Shown here: positions 20,836 to 32,391 of the stretch, one piece after another
Layout of the letters: every line of letters begins with the position of its first letter
How positions within the stretch are numbered: the first letter of the stretch is position 1
From: Toxotes chatareus
Taxonomy: Eukaryota; Chordata; Actinopteri; Toxotidae
Assembly (NCBI GenBank): GCA_016801885.1
Contig: CM028898.1
Span: forward strand, 186,001 to 250,000
DNA length: 64,000 nt
Direction: 5' to 3'
Notes under the pieces: generated by a model
Seen by the model: only the letters and a program-made list of their open reading frames with translations
What the model was told of the DNA's origin: nothing
Databases searched by the model: none
Position numbers and translations under genes: made by a program

Positions 20836-21639
20836 AGTATGTAACATGAGTGAGGATTTAGACTTTTTACTCCTGTACATCTAAAAGGAAAAACTGCTGT
20901 CACTGTCATATCTTTCAAATAGTATTTTATCTTACTGATCATACATGTGCATTTCTTCTGAAGTACATAAGTATTTTCAGCTTTACCTTACTTCTTTCTG
21001 GATTTATTACGCCAGTAAACACTTTCCTAATGAGTTTATGATCTCAGTCAGTAGTTACATTCATTTTGTAAAATATGGCCCCTTTTAGACTAAATGAGAT
21101 AATAAAGCAGGGTAAGCTTTAGGGGTTGGATACCTTGGATACCTCTTGTTCAGTGTTTGGTCGGACTCTGTTCAGTTTTTCCCGGTAACATAAATACATT
21201 TAGTTTTAATGGTTTTACGCCTGCATTTCACAGTAGCATTTCATGGTACCTGGCGGTGTACCCCGCCTCTCACTCAACGTCTGCTATGGGATAGGCATAG
21301 AAATGAACGAATGGTAAACCTCTATCAGTGTATTCTTGTATGATTACAATAATGAGGTTGTTGCTATTGTTAAAATTCATACCAGATATGCACCATAAAA
21401 ATCATAAACAAACTTATAGCAAGAGCAATAAATACCTTTACTGCACATTAAAAAGCTTTTTAAATTACTTAAAAAAATAAAGAAATACAGCTGTGGATTT
21501 GGAGATGCTTACACTGTTTAATGTGTAGCATGTAACATCAGTTACTGTGACATTACAAGGTTGCTCCTCATATGTGTAATATTTGCTAAATGTGGACAAG
21601 AATGCATTTAGCTCCTAAGATTACTATTTTAACAGCTAT
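20836..21639. other. Non-coding stretch with SINE tail fragment
   Basis: AT-rich. At about 21230-21315 a piece resembles the 3' part of the SINE at 32392-32752 ('ggtgtaccccgcctct', 'tgggatagg', 'agaaatgaa'). Otherwise nothing recognised. Confidence 0.5.
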
Positions 21640-21864
21640 GACGTTTACCTCGATTATAGATGACATTTTCTCACAGCACAGCTGAGAGCCCGGTGTTCTC
21701 AGGTTGCCAGTATAGGTGAGCATGTCTAGCGTCATCAGGTTCTCAGTCAGACTCGACCCCATTCCTACCCAGTTCCACCCTCTTTGCCAGACATGGTCAC
21801 CTCTGGCTCCAAAAACCAAATTGCCATACTTTAGGCTTCAAAATGGCAGTTCATAAACCAATAG

Positions 21865-22203
21865 GTGATGTTACAGTGGGTTGACACCCGGTTACGCCAA
21901 TCGGAGGTCACTAAAATTAATGTGGAGTCGGTGTGTAACTTTGCCAAAACAATGTCGGACTCCGTAGTGTTCTCTGGACCCCTGCCCGATTTGACCAGTG
22001 ATGACATGTTTAGCCGCATGTCTTCATTCCGTCGCTGGCTGTCTAGGTGGTGTCCAGCAAACGACGTGGCCTTCATTGATAACTGGAAAACTTTTTGGGG
22101 AAAACCTGGTCTGATTAGGAGAGACGGCATCCATCCAACTTTGGATGGTGCAGCTCTCATATCTAGAAATATGACAGATTTCATTAGAAAACCAAAGTCA
22201 TGA
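21865..22203 (+). pseudogene. L2-like ORF1, esterase-like C-terminal part, copy B
   Basis: An open 112-residue frame: VTKINVESVCNFAKTMSDSV, FSGPLPDLTSDDMFSRMSSF, FRRWLSRWCPANDVAFIDNW and RRDGIHPTLDGAALISRNM. The C-terminal DGIHP box marks the SGNH-esterase-like domain of L2/CR1 ORF1 proteins, which are thought to bind element RNA or membranes. The upstream start is unclear (a stop lies before 21865), so the N-terminus is missing or frameshifted. The stop TGA overlaps the ORF2 ATG. Confidence 0.75.
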
Positions 22204-23189
22204 CAACCCAGACCAGGATGCAGAGTTGCAGTCCTACACGCTTCTCTGCAGTTTCTCTAGAGCTGTCACCCACCCATGATTTTCATGATTCTTATTATTC
22301 CTACCATTCTAACGATTCCCTTTACCCTATAGAGACTGTGTCTGCTCCCCGTCAACAAAAAGTGCATAAATTAAAAAATGCAAGAGGTGTTACTCATAAA
22401 AACCTCAAAAAAATTTATACTACAAAAGCATCTGAACCTAAAAACACCACAATCAGATGTGGGCTATTAAACATTAGATCTCTCTTGTCTAAATCTCTGT
22501 TAGTGAATATTTGATAATGGATCAGCAGATTGATTTAGTCTGTCTGACTGAGACCTGGCTGCAGGAGGAAGAGTATGTCAGTCTAAATGAGTCAACCCCT
22601 GCTAGTCATATTAATTATCACATTCCTCGAGGCACAGGGCGAGGAGGAGAGTGGCAGCAATCTACCACTCAAGTTTATTAATTAATCCTAGACCTAAGCG
22701 AAATATAGTACATTTGAAAGCCTTATCCTCAGCCTCTCACATCCAAATTGGAAGACAGAAAAACCAGTACTATTTGCTGTGGTGTATCGTCCACCTGCTG
22801 CTTACTCTGAGTTTTTGTCTGAATTCACTGAATTTTTATCTGATTTAGTGCTTAGTACAGATAGAGTAATTATAGTGGGCGACTTTAATATTCATGTTGA
22901 TACCCACAATGACAGCCTTAAGACTGCTTTCTATTCAGTATTAGACTCAATTGGCTTTTTACAAAATGTTAACAAACTAACTCACTGTTTTAATCACACC
23001 CTTGATCTTGTACTAACCTATGGCATAGAAACTGAATATTTGACAGTATTCCCTCAGAACCCTGTTTTATCTGATCATTCTTTAGTAACATTTGAATTTA
23101 CAATAATGAACTGCACAGCACCTGGGAATAAAATTAACTACTGTAGATTTCAGTCTGATAATGCTGTTATCAAATATAATTCCGCCTAG
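22200..23189 (+). pseudogene. L2-like ORF2 endonuclease region, copy B
   Basis: Starts at the ATG overlapping the ORF1 stop (MTTQTRMQSCSPTRF) and runs through a basic linker to GLLNIRSLLSKSLLVN, the true endonuclease N-terminus. A stop follows at 22512. Shifted frames give IHIPRGTGRG, then 22779-23189 with YRPPAAYSEFLSEF, VGDFNIHVDTHND (metal-binding Asp/Asn) and LSDHSLVTFEF (Asp-His). A deletion at 23178 joins the end of the domain directly to the later linker, so the endonuclease-RT connection is lost. Confidence 0.82.
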
Positions 23190-23373
23190 CCTGGAAAGAC
23201 AGCATCATAACGTATAAAAAAGCCTTTCGAAGGCAAGAACTGCCTATTACTCATCATTAATAGAGGAAAACAAGAACAACCCTAGGTTTCTTTTCAGCAC
23301 TGTAGCCAGGCTGACAAAGAGCCATAGCTCTGTTGTACCATGCATCCCTCTAGCTCTCACTAGTAATGACTTT

Positions 23374-25075
23374 ATGAGCTTCTTTAGCAACAAAATAGTA
23401 GACATTAGAGACAGAATCCATCTCATCCTGCCTACAACTGTTAATGATGTAGGTATGTCTAGAACAGCATCTTTAGAAATGTCTGCCAGTCCTGATTTGT
23501 CGTTAGACTGTTTCTCTCCCATAGATCTAGCTGAATTGACTTCAATAGTTTCTAAATCTAAATCATCAACATGTCTTTTGGATCCTATCCCGACCAGACT
23601 TCTTAAAGATGTGTTGCCTTTGATTGGCACTCACATATTAGATCAGATAAATCTCTCGTTGGTTACAGGATATGTCCCACAGGCTTTTAAGGTTGCAGTT
23701 ATCAAACCTTTACTTAGAAAGCCTTCTCTGGACTCTGACATTTTGGCAAACTATAGACCTATATCCAATCTCCCCTTTAATTCTAAAATTCTTGAAAAGG
23801 CTGTTGCAACTCAGTTGTGTGATCATATACATAGGAACGGTTTGTTTGAAGTTTTTCAGTCAGGATTTAGAGTTCATCATAGCACAGAGACAGCACTGGT
23901 GAAAGTTACCTTCTTATAGCATCAGATAATGGACTCGTCTCTATACTTGTCCTGCTAGACCTTAGTGCTGCATTTGACACCATTGATCATAATATCCTAT
24001 TGGATAGATTGGAACATGTTATTGGGATTAAAGGAACAGCACTAGGTTGGTTTAAATCATATCTATCAGATAGATACCAGTTTGTTCATGTTAATGATGA
24101 TCCCTCCATATATACCAGAGTAAGTCATGGAGTTCCACAGGGTTCTGTGCTTGGACCGATACTGTTCACCTTATACATGCTTCCCCTAGGCAATATTATC
24201 AGGAAGCATGGAATAAATTTCCATTGCTATGCGGATGATACCCAGCTATATTTATCTATGAAACCAGACGAAACAGATCAGTTAACCATACTTCAGGCAT
24301 GTCTTAAAGACATAAAGGCCTGGATGACCTGTAACTTTCTTCTTCTGAATTCAGACAAAACTGAGGTTATTTTGTTTGGTCCCAAACACCTCAGAAACAG
24401 TTTATCTAATCATATAGTTACTCTGGATGGCATTAATTTAGCCTCCAGTACGACTGTGAGGAACCTTGGAGTTATTTTTGATCAGGATCTGTCCTTTAAC
24501 TCACATATAAAACAAGTCTCTAGGACCGCCTACTTTCACCTGCGCAATATCAGTAAGATTAAGAACATTCTGTCGCAGAGTGATGCTGAAAAATTAGTCC
24601 ATGCTTTTGTTACTTCTAGGCTGGACTACTGTAATTCCCTATTATCAGGATGTCCAGTTAACTCTCTAAAAAGCATCCAGCTGATCCAAAATGCTGCAGC
24701 GAGAGTACTGACTGGAATTAGCAAGAGAGATCACATTACTCCTGTACTAACTTCTCTTCATTGGCTTCCTGTAAAATCCAGAATTGATTTTAAAATCCTT
24801 CTCCTTACATATAAGGCCCTCAATGGCCAGGCTCCTTCATATCTCAAAGAGCTGATAGTACCATATCATCCTAACAGATTGCTTCGTTCCCAGAATGCAG
24901 GTTTGCTTATGGTTCCCAAAATCTCTAAAAGTAGAATGGGAGGCCGAGCCTTTAGCTATCAGGCCCCTCTCCTATGGAACCAACTGCCAGTTTGGGTTAG
25001 GGGAAGCAGACACCCTCTCTAATTTTAAAACGAAGCTTAAAACCTTCTTGTTTGATAAAGCTTATAATTAGTTGT
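23374..25075 (+). pseudogene. L2-like ORF2 reverse transcriptase, copy B
   Basis: 23374-23919 encodes SKSSTCLLDPIPTRLLKDVL, NYRPISNLPFNSKILEK and GFRVHHSTETALVK. After a 7-base loss at 23910 the frame resumes with LSAAFDTIDHN, and 24000-25022 is open for 340 residues with SHGVPQGSVLGPILFTLYML, CYADDTQLYLSM (near 24225), LLLNSDKTEVILFG and the C-terminal MGGRAFSYQAPLLWNQLP. A further frameshift precedes the final LSNFKTKLKTFLFDKAYN (ending about 25070). All catalytic motifs are readable, which suggests fairly recent decay. Confidence 0.88.
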
Positions 25076-25668
25076 AGTTACAGTCCTAGTTATTTAAACT
25101 TATAGTTAGTCACAATTATCTCTATAGACACTGTTACAGTTAAGGATATAGCCCTTAGTAGGGCTGGCTCAGGCAACTGAATCATCCCCTAGTTATGCTG
25201 CTATAGGCCTAGGCTGCTGGGGGACATCCCATGATTTACTGTGCACTTCTTCTTCTTTCTCTTTCTCTCTTCAGACCCACTCTCAAATTTATTAGCCTTT
25301 ATTACATGTCATTAACTCTGTGTCCTCTCTGTCCCGTAGTCCTGTGTTTGTTTCTCTCTGGTCTCTCTTTCTCTGTACCTTACTGCAGGTACCTCTGGCT
25401 CCGGAGCTGCATGTCCTATGGTCTTCCATAGCCTCCATGAGACTAAGAGTTTATTGAGCTAATGAGCCAATCAGGGTCAGAATTCTGGGTCCACTTCTAC
25501 CCTAATAAAGGGAGTTTTTCCTTGCCACTGTCGCCTTAAGTGCTTGCTCTGGGGTCAAGCTCTGGGTCTCTGTAAAGCGCTTTGAGACAATTTTGATTGT
25601 GGAAGGCGCTATATAAATAAAATTGAATTGAAATTGAAACTGAAATTGAATTGAATTGAATTGAATTA

Positions 25669-26365
25669 CTGGTTGCTATGGTCACTGAGCCCCCTGGACC
25701 AGAATGTAAATACACAGACTAAGTGCTCTGTATTCCCAGCGGACAACAGCATATGAGCCAAAGCTTGAAGATACTGATGTATTCTATATGTCTCTACTTT
25801 TTATGATTTAGGAGCTGTCACAATTTAACAACTCCCATCATCTCTGTTCTTGACAAGAGCGTCAGTGTTCGGTTTAATATGGCAGTCAATGGGAGCTTTG
25901 GTCAGGGTAACACTGGGTGAGAAAGGACAACACCCAAATCACTACCAAACCTCAGAATATCTCATTCACACAGCATGAACATAATTAACTGTGTAATACT
26001 AATAGTAAAACAGGAAGTCCTTGAAAAACTAAAATGGAATAGTGCAAATGTGATTGTTTTAATGAAGGAATGAGGCAGGATTATTATTAATAATAATTTA
26101 CTGATTGATCAAGATGGATCAGCAGACATGGGGAGAACATGCAGATGTATTCATCTTCTTTCCACTGTGTAAAATGACTGAGGCTTATCCGTAAGCTCCA
26201 AACCCAGCCCAAGCTCTCTAAGAAGACGAGGAAGAACTCCTCAAAAACCTACACACGAGGAAAACAGGAGAAACCTCGGGAGAGGCAATTCAAAGAGAGA
26301 TCCCCTCTCCACGGACGGCTGGGTTTTTAAAGCAGCAGATGTGCCAAGGATGATGACTGATCTGC
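25669..26365. other. Non-coding, with a probable interspersed repeat
   Basis: No gene. The stretch at about 26190-26330 ('gagagatcccctctccacgg', 'acggctgg') looks like a common fish interspersed repeat, but I cannot name it. Confidence 0.4.
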
Positions 26366-26560
26366 AGTCCTGGGGGGGTCTGTCTGTGGTCATGGGGGTC
26401 CACCTGTCTTCATTGGGGGTCTATTTGTTTTGGGGGTTGTCGAGGTTGGATGGGGTAGGGGGTGGATGTGGCGGGGTGGGGAGGTACGTGGGGTTGGGGG
26501 GGTGATGGGGGGGGTACTTGGGTGGTGGGGCGGGGGGTGGGGTTTCCTGGAGGGTCCATT
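26366..26560 (+). repeat. G-rich minisatellite-like tract, G-quadruplex potential
   Basis: About 195 bases with many runs of three or more G separated by short loops, densest at 26450-26545. It begins immediately downstream of the kinase stop codon (on the opposite strand this is C-rich). Strong intramolecular G4 potential is expected from the pattern; no score was computed. Confidence 0.75.
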
Positions 26561-26565
26561 CTGGA

Positions 26566-26692
26566 TCACTCCAGCCAGGGGTGGTGCCTAAGTGTCTCCA
26601 GGGTGGCTTGCGCTTCTGGGCTCTTGACCAGACAGCTCAGTATAAAACCTTGGCAGTCTGACAGAAAGTGGAATAATTTTTAACACAAACAC

Positions 26693-26761
<69 letters not shown>

Positions 26762-27886
26762 TGAGTGTGTGCGTGTCTGTGCTTGGCTGTGTGTTTTTAT
26801 GACTTACCAAAGGAAAGATCATCACTGATGTTGGGGTCTCTATGGACGACCTCAGTTCTATCTCTGAAAGGGAGACATTTATGCAGCAGCGCAAACACTA
26901 CTACACCGAGCTGCCAAACTATTGTGGGTTCAGCCCTGTACCACCCACGCTGGAATAATTCAGGGGTAATGTACTCATAGGTGCCTATGATCCACACCGA
27001 CACACAGAGACAAGAAGATGGTGAGGGACTGAGGTAGAGGAGAGAGACAAAGATACTGGTTTGGCTTGAAGAACAGGACTATAAGAAAGAGAGTGTACCT
27101 AGTACAGTACTGTATCTTCCCTCTGACAGAAACGTGCCACAGCCAAAGTCAATAAGCCGGACACGTGGAACATCAGAGCTGGTTTCGATGAGAATGTTGT
27201 CCAGCTTAATGTCCCTGTGGAATACACCTTTGGAGTGGACCTCAATGAGAGCATCCACCAGCTGTTTGGCAATGTTCTGAGGAGAGATAAAGAGACATGT
27301 AGACTGTGAGACATGGTGGGTGTGGACACTTACACAGATACAGAGGTTGTATATTGCATTTTGCACTAGGTCAGGAGGACCTCCCGACTGACACAGCGTA
27401 TTTCACACACTGAACACATATACCATCATCTACTTACCCTAGCCTCGTATTCCTGCAGGCCAGATCCTTTAGTGTTGATGTAATCTATCAGATCCAAGCA
27501 AGGGACTGGTCTCTCTAGTACAAGAATCAGTTCAAAGTCCAGATCATACCAGTCCAGCAAGGCTACAGCTGCACTGGTCTCTCCTGCTGCTGGTTTGACT
27601 TTGAGCAGCAGTGCCACTTCCAGAGGGATCAGGCAATCCTTTCCATCCAGAGTCTTTAGACAGAGTGACAAAGAGAAAAGAAATAATAAACCTTTGTCTA
27701 TACACATGCACCAAAGTAAAAGACATGAACGTTATGTGTTTGTACTTGGTATAAAAAAAATCAAGAAATGTTAAACACTCCAAGCATTCAAATGATGTCC
27801 AGACATGTTGTCATTAGGATGAAGAACAAATCATTTACCGTTGCTGTGCGCATAATGTCATACCCGGGGATGTGTTTTATGGCCAC
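26566..27886 (-). CDS. PIM-like serine/threonine kinase, exons 2-6 equivalent, first exon not found
   Basis: Five minus-strand exons join without stops or phase errors: 27839-27886 (VAIKHIPGYDIMRTAT, the VAIK lysine), 27438-27653 (72 codons, LEVALLL and DWYDLDFELILVLERPVPC), 27099-27276 (KGVFHRDIKLDNILIE, catalytic loop; RLIDFGCGTFL, metal-binding loop), 26808-26984 (GTYEYITPELFQRGWYRAEP, activation segment; WQLGVVVFALL) and 26566-26657 (VKSPEAQATLETLRHHPWLE, stop). Donors and acceptors are GT/AG with phases 0, 0, 1, 1. 'ERPxPCxDL' and 'GTYEYxxPE' are hallmarks of PIM kinases, cytosolic constitutively active kinases amplified in fish. About 237 residues are visible. The glycine-loop exon is missing: upstream is the odd stretch at 27960-28920. 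HRDIKLDN replaces the usual HRDIKPEN. It could be functional with the exon unseen, or a partial copy. Confidence 0.85.
26699..26757. repeat. (GT)n microsatellite in kinase intron
   Basis: About 29 uninterrupted GT units in the intron between the last two kinase exons. The apparent His-Thr repeat ORF on the minus strand here is an artefact. Confidence 0.95.
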
Positions 27887-27959
27887 CTACCGGAGAGAAA
27901 AAGATTTCATTAGTTTCCCCAACACCACCCAAACCACTGCAGGAAGCCTTCGGAAACAC

Positions 27960-28920
27960 GAAAGGCCCTCCCCAAAACCCCCCTACTAACCTACCCACAC
28001 GTTAGCCCCCCCCCACAAACCCAAGCCCCCACCTTCCTTAACCCTGTCTATAATACGGCCCATACACTTACATTTAAACCCTATATCCTTTACACTTAAA
28101 ATCCGGCCTTACCATATACTATCCAATTTTTATTATTTTAGATTCCCCTTTTATTGTTTATGATTTTAATTAATTCTTATGCCTAAAAGAAATCTAAAAA
28201 CCAACACTATCGAATTTTACTTGAAATTTATTTTTTAAACCAAACCAATTTTATTTGTAAATAAAAAATTTAATTCCATGATTTATTTAATATATATGGT
28301 TAAAACAAAAAAATAATTTTTTGTCATACAAGAAAGTCATTATTACAAATAATTATTTGTAATGAAAAGAAAAAAAAAAATTTTTTTCAATTATATTTTT
28401 TAATTCGAACATTTAAATTTAAATTTTAAAATTTTTAAAAAGATAAGGTGGTATACCAATTTACTTATTAAATTATTAATTTATAAATCTTTAATCTGTA
28501 AATTTAGAGGACAAATTTAAATGCAAACCAATTCACCAAATTTAATTGTTTACAACCCTAGTAAATTCCGGTTTTACATTTTAGTTAGGCCAAGTGTTCT
28601 CTTCATTTAAATGTCTATGCAATTTTCTGTTTCCAAAATTATTTAACCATCCATTCAAATGCCCATGAAACAATTTGACCCATACAATCGTTCACCATAA
28701 AATTTGATTCGTTTGAATTAGGGAAAGGTAAAAATGGTAACGTTTTTACAATTTCATTCTTAAATCTTAAATAATTTTTAAGAAACACAATTTGAACTAA
28801 AATTAAATGCTACGAATGCATAATTGTCAATCTGTAGATTCCCAAGTAAAAGGTAAAGGATAAATGTGGGAAAATAATTTTTTTCCGATACACCTTCCAA
28901 TTTAAAATAAATTAACTTGA
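27960..28920. other. Compositionally anomalous AT-rich, homopolymer-rich stretch
   Basis: It starts with C-runs (a 9-C run near 28010; repeated CCCC/ACCC), then becomes extremely AT-rich with runs such as AATTTAAATTT and TTTTAAAATTTTTAAAA. No repeat, gene or tail is recognised, and texture differs sharply from both flanks. Either low-accuracy long-read gap-fill, or very decayed AT-rich DNA. The first exon of the kinase should lie here or beyond. Confidence 0.6.
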
Positions 28921-29345
28921 GAAATGAGGATGTTGTCCATTCAGTCTCTGTTTTCCACAGTCAGATGAATGGCACCAAATACACTGCAGTACACATGCTG
29001 TCTTCATTCTGTTGGCACAGGTCGTTCAGTTTTCAGTGTGAAAGCCTTTTGAATTACAGTAAAACACTGTAGTTAAGACATGGTAGATCATGATGAATCT
29101 CTTAGTTATACCAGCTTGTCAGGACAGGTGCATGAATGTCTGCTTCAGTTGAGGACTGTCATGTTTACACTTACTGCTGCAGGTTGTCCAGATCCATTTC
29201 ATATTAGGACAGAAAAGCATTTAGGCTAGTCCTTTATGATGCTGTATTGTGAGGCTCGTTCTGAAACTAGAGTGAATCTGGGGTTTGTATTGTCAGTTAC
29301 AGGTCTGCAAACCTGTAAGTTATTCAGAACTGGTATGTACTGGTA

Positions 29346-29360
29346 TTTTTACTGAAAAAC

Positions 29361-29410
<50 letters not shown>

Positions 29411-29425
29411 GTTTTTCAGTAAAAA
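29346..29425. other. Perfect 80-bp palindrome with (TA)22 core
   Basis: Arms of 18 unique bases (TTTTTACTGAAAAACAAC and its inverse) flank a 44-base alternating TA core (29364-29407). The whole 80 bases are self-complementary, so the block can form a cruciform. It could be the remains of a short palindromic MITE with a grown microsatellite. Confidence 0.9.
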
Positions 29426-29862
29426 ATGGAGTGCCAATATTTCAGTCAACCTATTTTAACCTAGATAGATATTTACAACTCAATGGAGAGTGAACCAGCT
29501 CTAACAGTAGAGTTAAAAGTCACTGCAGCGCATGGTATTTTCTCCACAGTCAGGGTAAGTAACGTAACATTCCCATGCTGGTAACATCGTTAATAATAAT
29601 TTTTCAATTTTATGCTAATAGTTGCTAACAGTGTAGAAATTCGGTATCTTCTCATTGAGTTAAGATGCACCTATATAACATGTTCGCTATGTATTTCTTC
29701 TGAATGTTGCTGAGATAATAATATTGCCACGTATTTTATGGCATAGTTTTAACAACCAAATTATCAATTATTGGTATGTTAATAATCGCTAATTAGCTTC
29801 CATGCTAGGCGAACAAACTCTCAAGAAGTGGGTAATGTTCCCTCTGTGTTAGGGCTGAACGA

Positions 29863-29990
29863 TTTATCGTTTTCTGATTGAAATTAAGATTTCAGACAAC
29901 ACGATCATCTGATCGCCAAAGCCGCAGATTTTTGCAGTGCTGACTGACCCACGATCTGCTGTGTCAACTATTTTACACATATATGTCCTG
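29863..29990 (+). mobile_element. hAT-like left end, truncated
   Basis: Begins TAGGGCTGAACGATTTATCG and continues with 'aaattaagatttcagaca' and 'gatcatctgatcgc', a pattern I recognise from fish hAT ends. No matching right end was found within 2 kb, so it is a fragment. Confidence 0.5.
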
Positions 29991-31807
29991 CACAGTAAAA
30001 AAACACAGTGTCAGTTTAACTCTTAGAGAGCTGAATTTAACTGTTTCAGATAACATTTGGACATTAGAGTAAAATTTACTCTAAGCCCAGTGTCAACTTT
30101 TTGCAGTTAATTCTACTCAATTCTGTGTCAGAATTAACAACGAAATGTGTAAAAATAATTTGCACTGTAGCTTTTTTACACTGTTTAGAATAATATGATT
30201 ACACTTCATGGAGCTATTTTTACTCCAAATTTAGTTTAAAAATTACACTATAATGTGTAACAATATTTAATTTTTATTTCTCTGTAGAGTTATTTTTTAC
30301 ATATTCATCATATTATGCAATATTACTAAATTGCTGTGATCTAACTATATGGGACCACAAAGAGAACTGTTTCATTCACACCATATAAAAGGCCTGGGAT
30401 AATGCAGGTTGTCAACATGAAACAAAGAAGAAAAAGAGAAGAAAAATCTTCTTTCAATACAGTGAAACAACATTAATATGACAAATGACAAACTGATAAA
30501 TAATGTTATCAATGTTATCAATTCTATCAAGTGGAACATAATGGTTTTCCTGTCCAGTAGATTTATATGTTTTCTGTTGAACATACAGAGGAGAGCCTCT
30601 TCCATGATCAAGCATAGATGAAGTGGAACCAGTGGTGTGCCTTGATGAAAGGTCAGCCTTGTTTTAGCTTTACTCTCATGCATTTCCAATAACAATACCA
30701 TTGTTGTGTTTGCTAACCACCGGCTTTTTCATCCCTTTAGTCTGACATCCATGTCTATCCAGGAGCTGAATGTGGCTGAGGATCAATGTCATGTCATGAA
30801 CCATGAAACACCATTTGGTGTAGGCCCAGTCTGTTCTGTATTCTGTATTTCTGGCAGAATATGTGTGGCAAACCTGTTGAATAAGCAGAGACTGTATCAC
30901 CTCCAGCTCCTAATCTGTGAGGGGTATATATGAATATGCTAAGATAAATACAATATGAACCGCATGTACAGCAGTTATTTCAGGATCTTCAAAAAGTCAC
31001 CCATGTACCCTGTGCTATATTTGACATACAAAAATGTTTTCATTTTTATGTATGTGTCACAAAGCAGTGACTCAAAGTCTGTTTCAAACTGTGTTATATT
31101 GGTTTTCTCATTTGTATATTCTTACTTTACTTATTTTAAGTGTTACAAAACAGAAGTACAATAGTAAACACAATATGTACTTCATTGGATGAAAATAAAG
31201 GACTATAACACTTAGGGAATATGAGCTCAGTCTTCACTGATGTGGCTCATCATTCTCCCTTGCTGGCATTTGGGAAGTGCACTTTGCTTCCCATCTCCAG
31301 CAGATGTTGTGGCTTGTGGTCAGTCAGCATTATCATTGTAGTGTGATGAGAAAGAGAAAATCAAATGCGAATAATTGCAGAAACTGCACACATGTTCACA
31401 CACAAGTTGTAAGTAACCCCAGTTTAATTTACCTGCACAGAAAACACTGAAAGTTTTTTTTTTTTTTTTTTAAATGTGGTGTCCAAGAGAGGAAAATCTT
31501 AGTCCACACTTTTAAAGCAAACCCTGAATTTACACTAAGCCTGGGTACCAGTTCCAAAGACTAAATTTACAAGTAGTAGTCAGTAACACCGAGCTTACAA
31601 TAGCAAACAGTAGTAATTGTGACAAAAACACTCAGCATACAGTTACAATCCACACAGAGTACATTAACAATCCTAACAAAAACACACATTCCAAAGCAGG
31701 TACATCTGAACACAGTGGCTGTCAACAACTTAAAGCCTGTAGGATCCTTCTGCTCTTGTTCATATAATGTATGTAGTCAGGGTATATACAGCAATTCTTA
31801 AATTTAA
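29991..31807. other. Non-coding stretch, possible MITE-like repeat at its start
   Basis: 30000-30270 is full of related 'gtaaaaattTACTC', 'cagtgt' and 'aattacac' motifs in both orientations, as in small non-autonomous repeats. The frame at 30706-30933 and its antisense match nothing I know. A T-run lies at 31455-31472. Otherwise empty. Confidence 0.4.
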
Positions 31808-32391
31808 TACCTTTTGTAATTCAATTCAATTCAATTCAATTTTATTTATATAGCGCCTTCCACAATCAAAATTGTCTCAAAGCGCTTTACAGAGACCCAA
31901 AGGCTGACCCCAGAGCAAGCACTTAAGGCGACGGTGGCAAGGAACAACTCCCTTTTAACAGGAAGAAACATTGAGCAGATACAAATACAAGTCCAGTTGC
32001 CTTCGATTCAATTTGAGAGAGAGAACAATGACCGGGATGAATGAGAACATTCACAGACATATTGAGCAGAACCTGGCTCAAATGGGGGACCCTCCTGCCA
32101 ATGGCCGGGCTGGGTGAAAGGAGGAAAAGGAGGAAGATAGGACAGCTAGGAATGGAGGAGAGGAGGAGAAGGACATGCAGCAGAATACAAACAGGGTTGG
32201 CAATGGACAGTGTTAGAGGGTCGGCATTTAGATTACAGTTAGTGAACAGTTAGTGGATAATGTGTGCTCAGATTACAGTTATGATAGGAAACAGAGCACA
32301 GAGGCAAAAAACTGTCATGACTGGTAATTATTTACATTGCAGTCTGCATAGAATATTAATCCAATATTTAGCTGTAGCAGAATGGAACATT

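Larger units (their letters stand above)
21640..25668 (+). mobile_element. L2-like LINE, copy B (most complete)
   Basis: It contains, in order, ORF1 (open at 21865-22203, probably beginning upstream), ORF2 endonuclease (22200-23189), reverse transcriptase (23374-25022), a 3' untranslated region and a (TTGAA)n tail ending near 25668. The 5' border is not certain; similarity to copy A covers everything from about 21985. Relative to copy C a segment of roughly 1.75 kb-equivalent numbering is collapsed at 23178 (about 270 bases missing), a 7-base deletion breaks the frame at 23910, and the C-terminus is frameshifted at 25013. The tail matches those at 4.05, 7.70, 31.82 and 42.96 kb. Confidence 0.85.

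Noticed and set aside
26637..26894. Minus-strand ORF with His-Thr repeats
   Set aside because: Read-through of the (GT)n microsatellite between two kinase exons.
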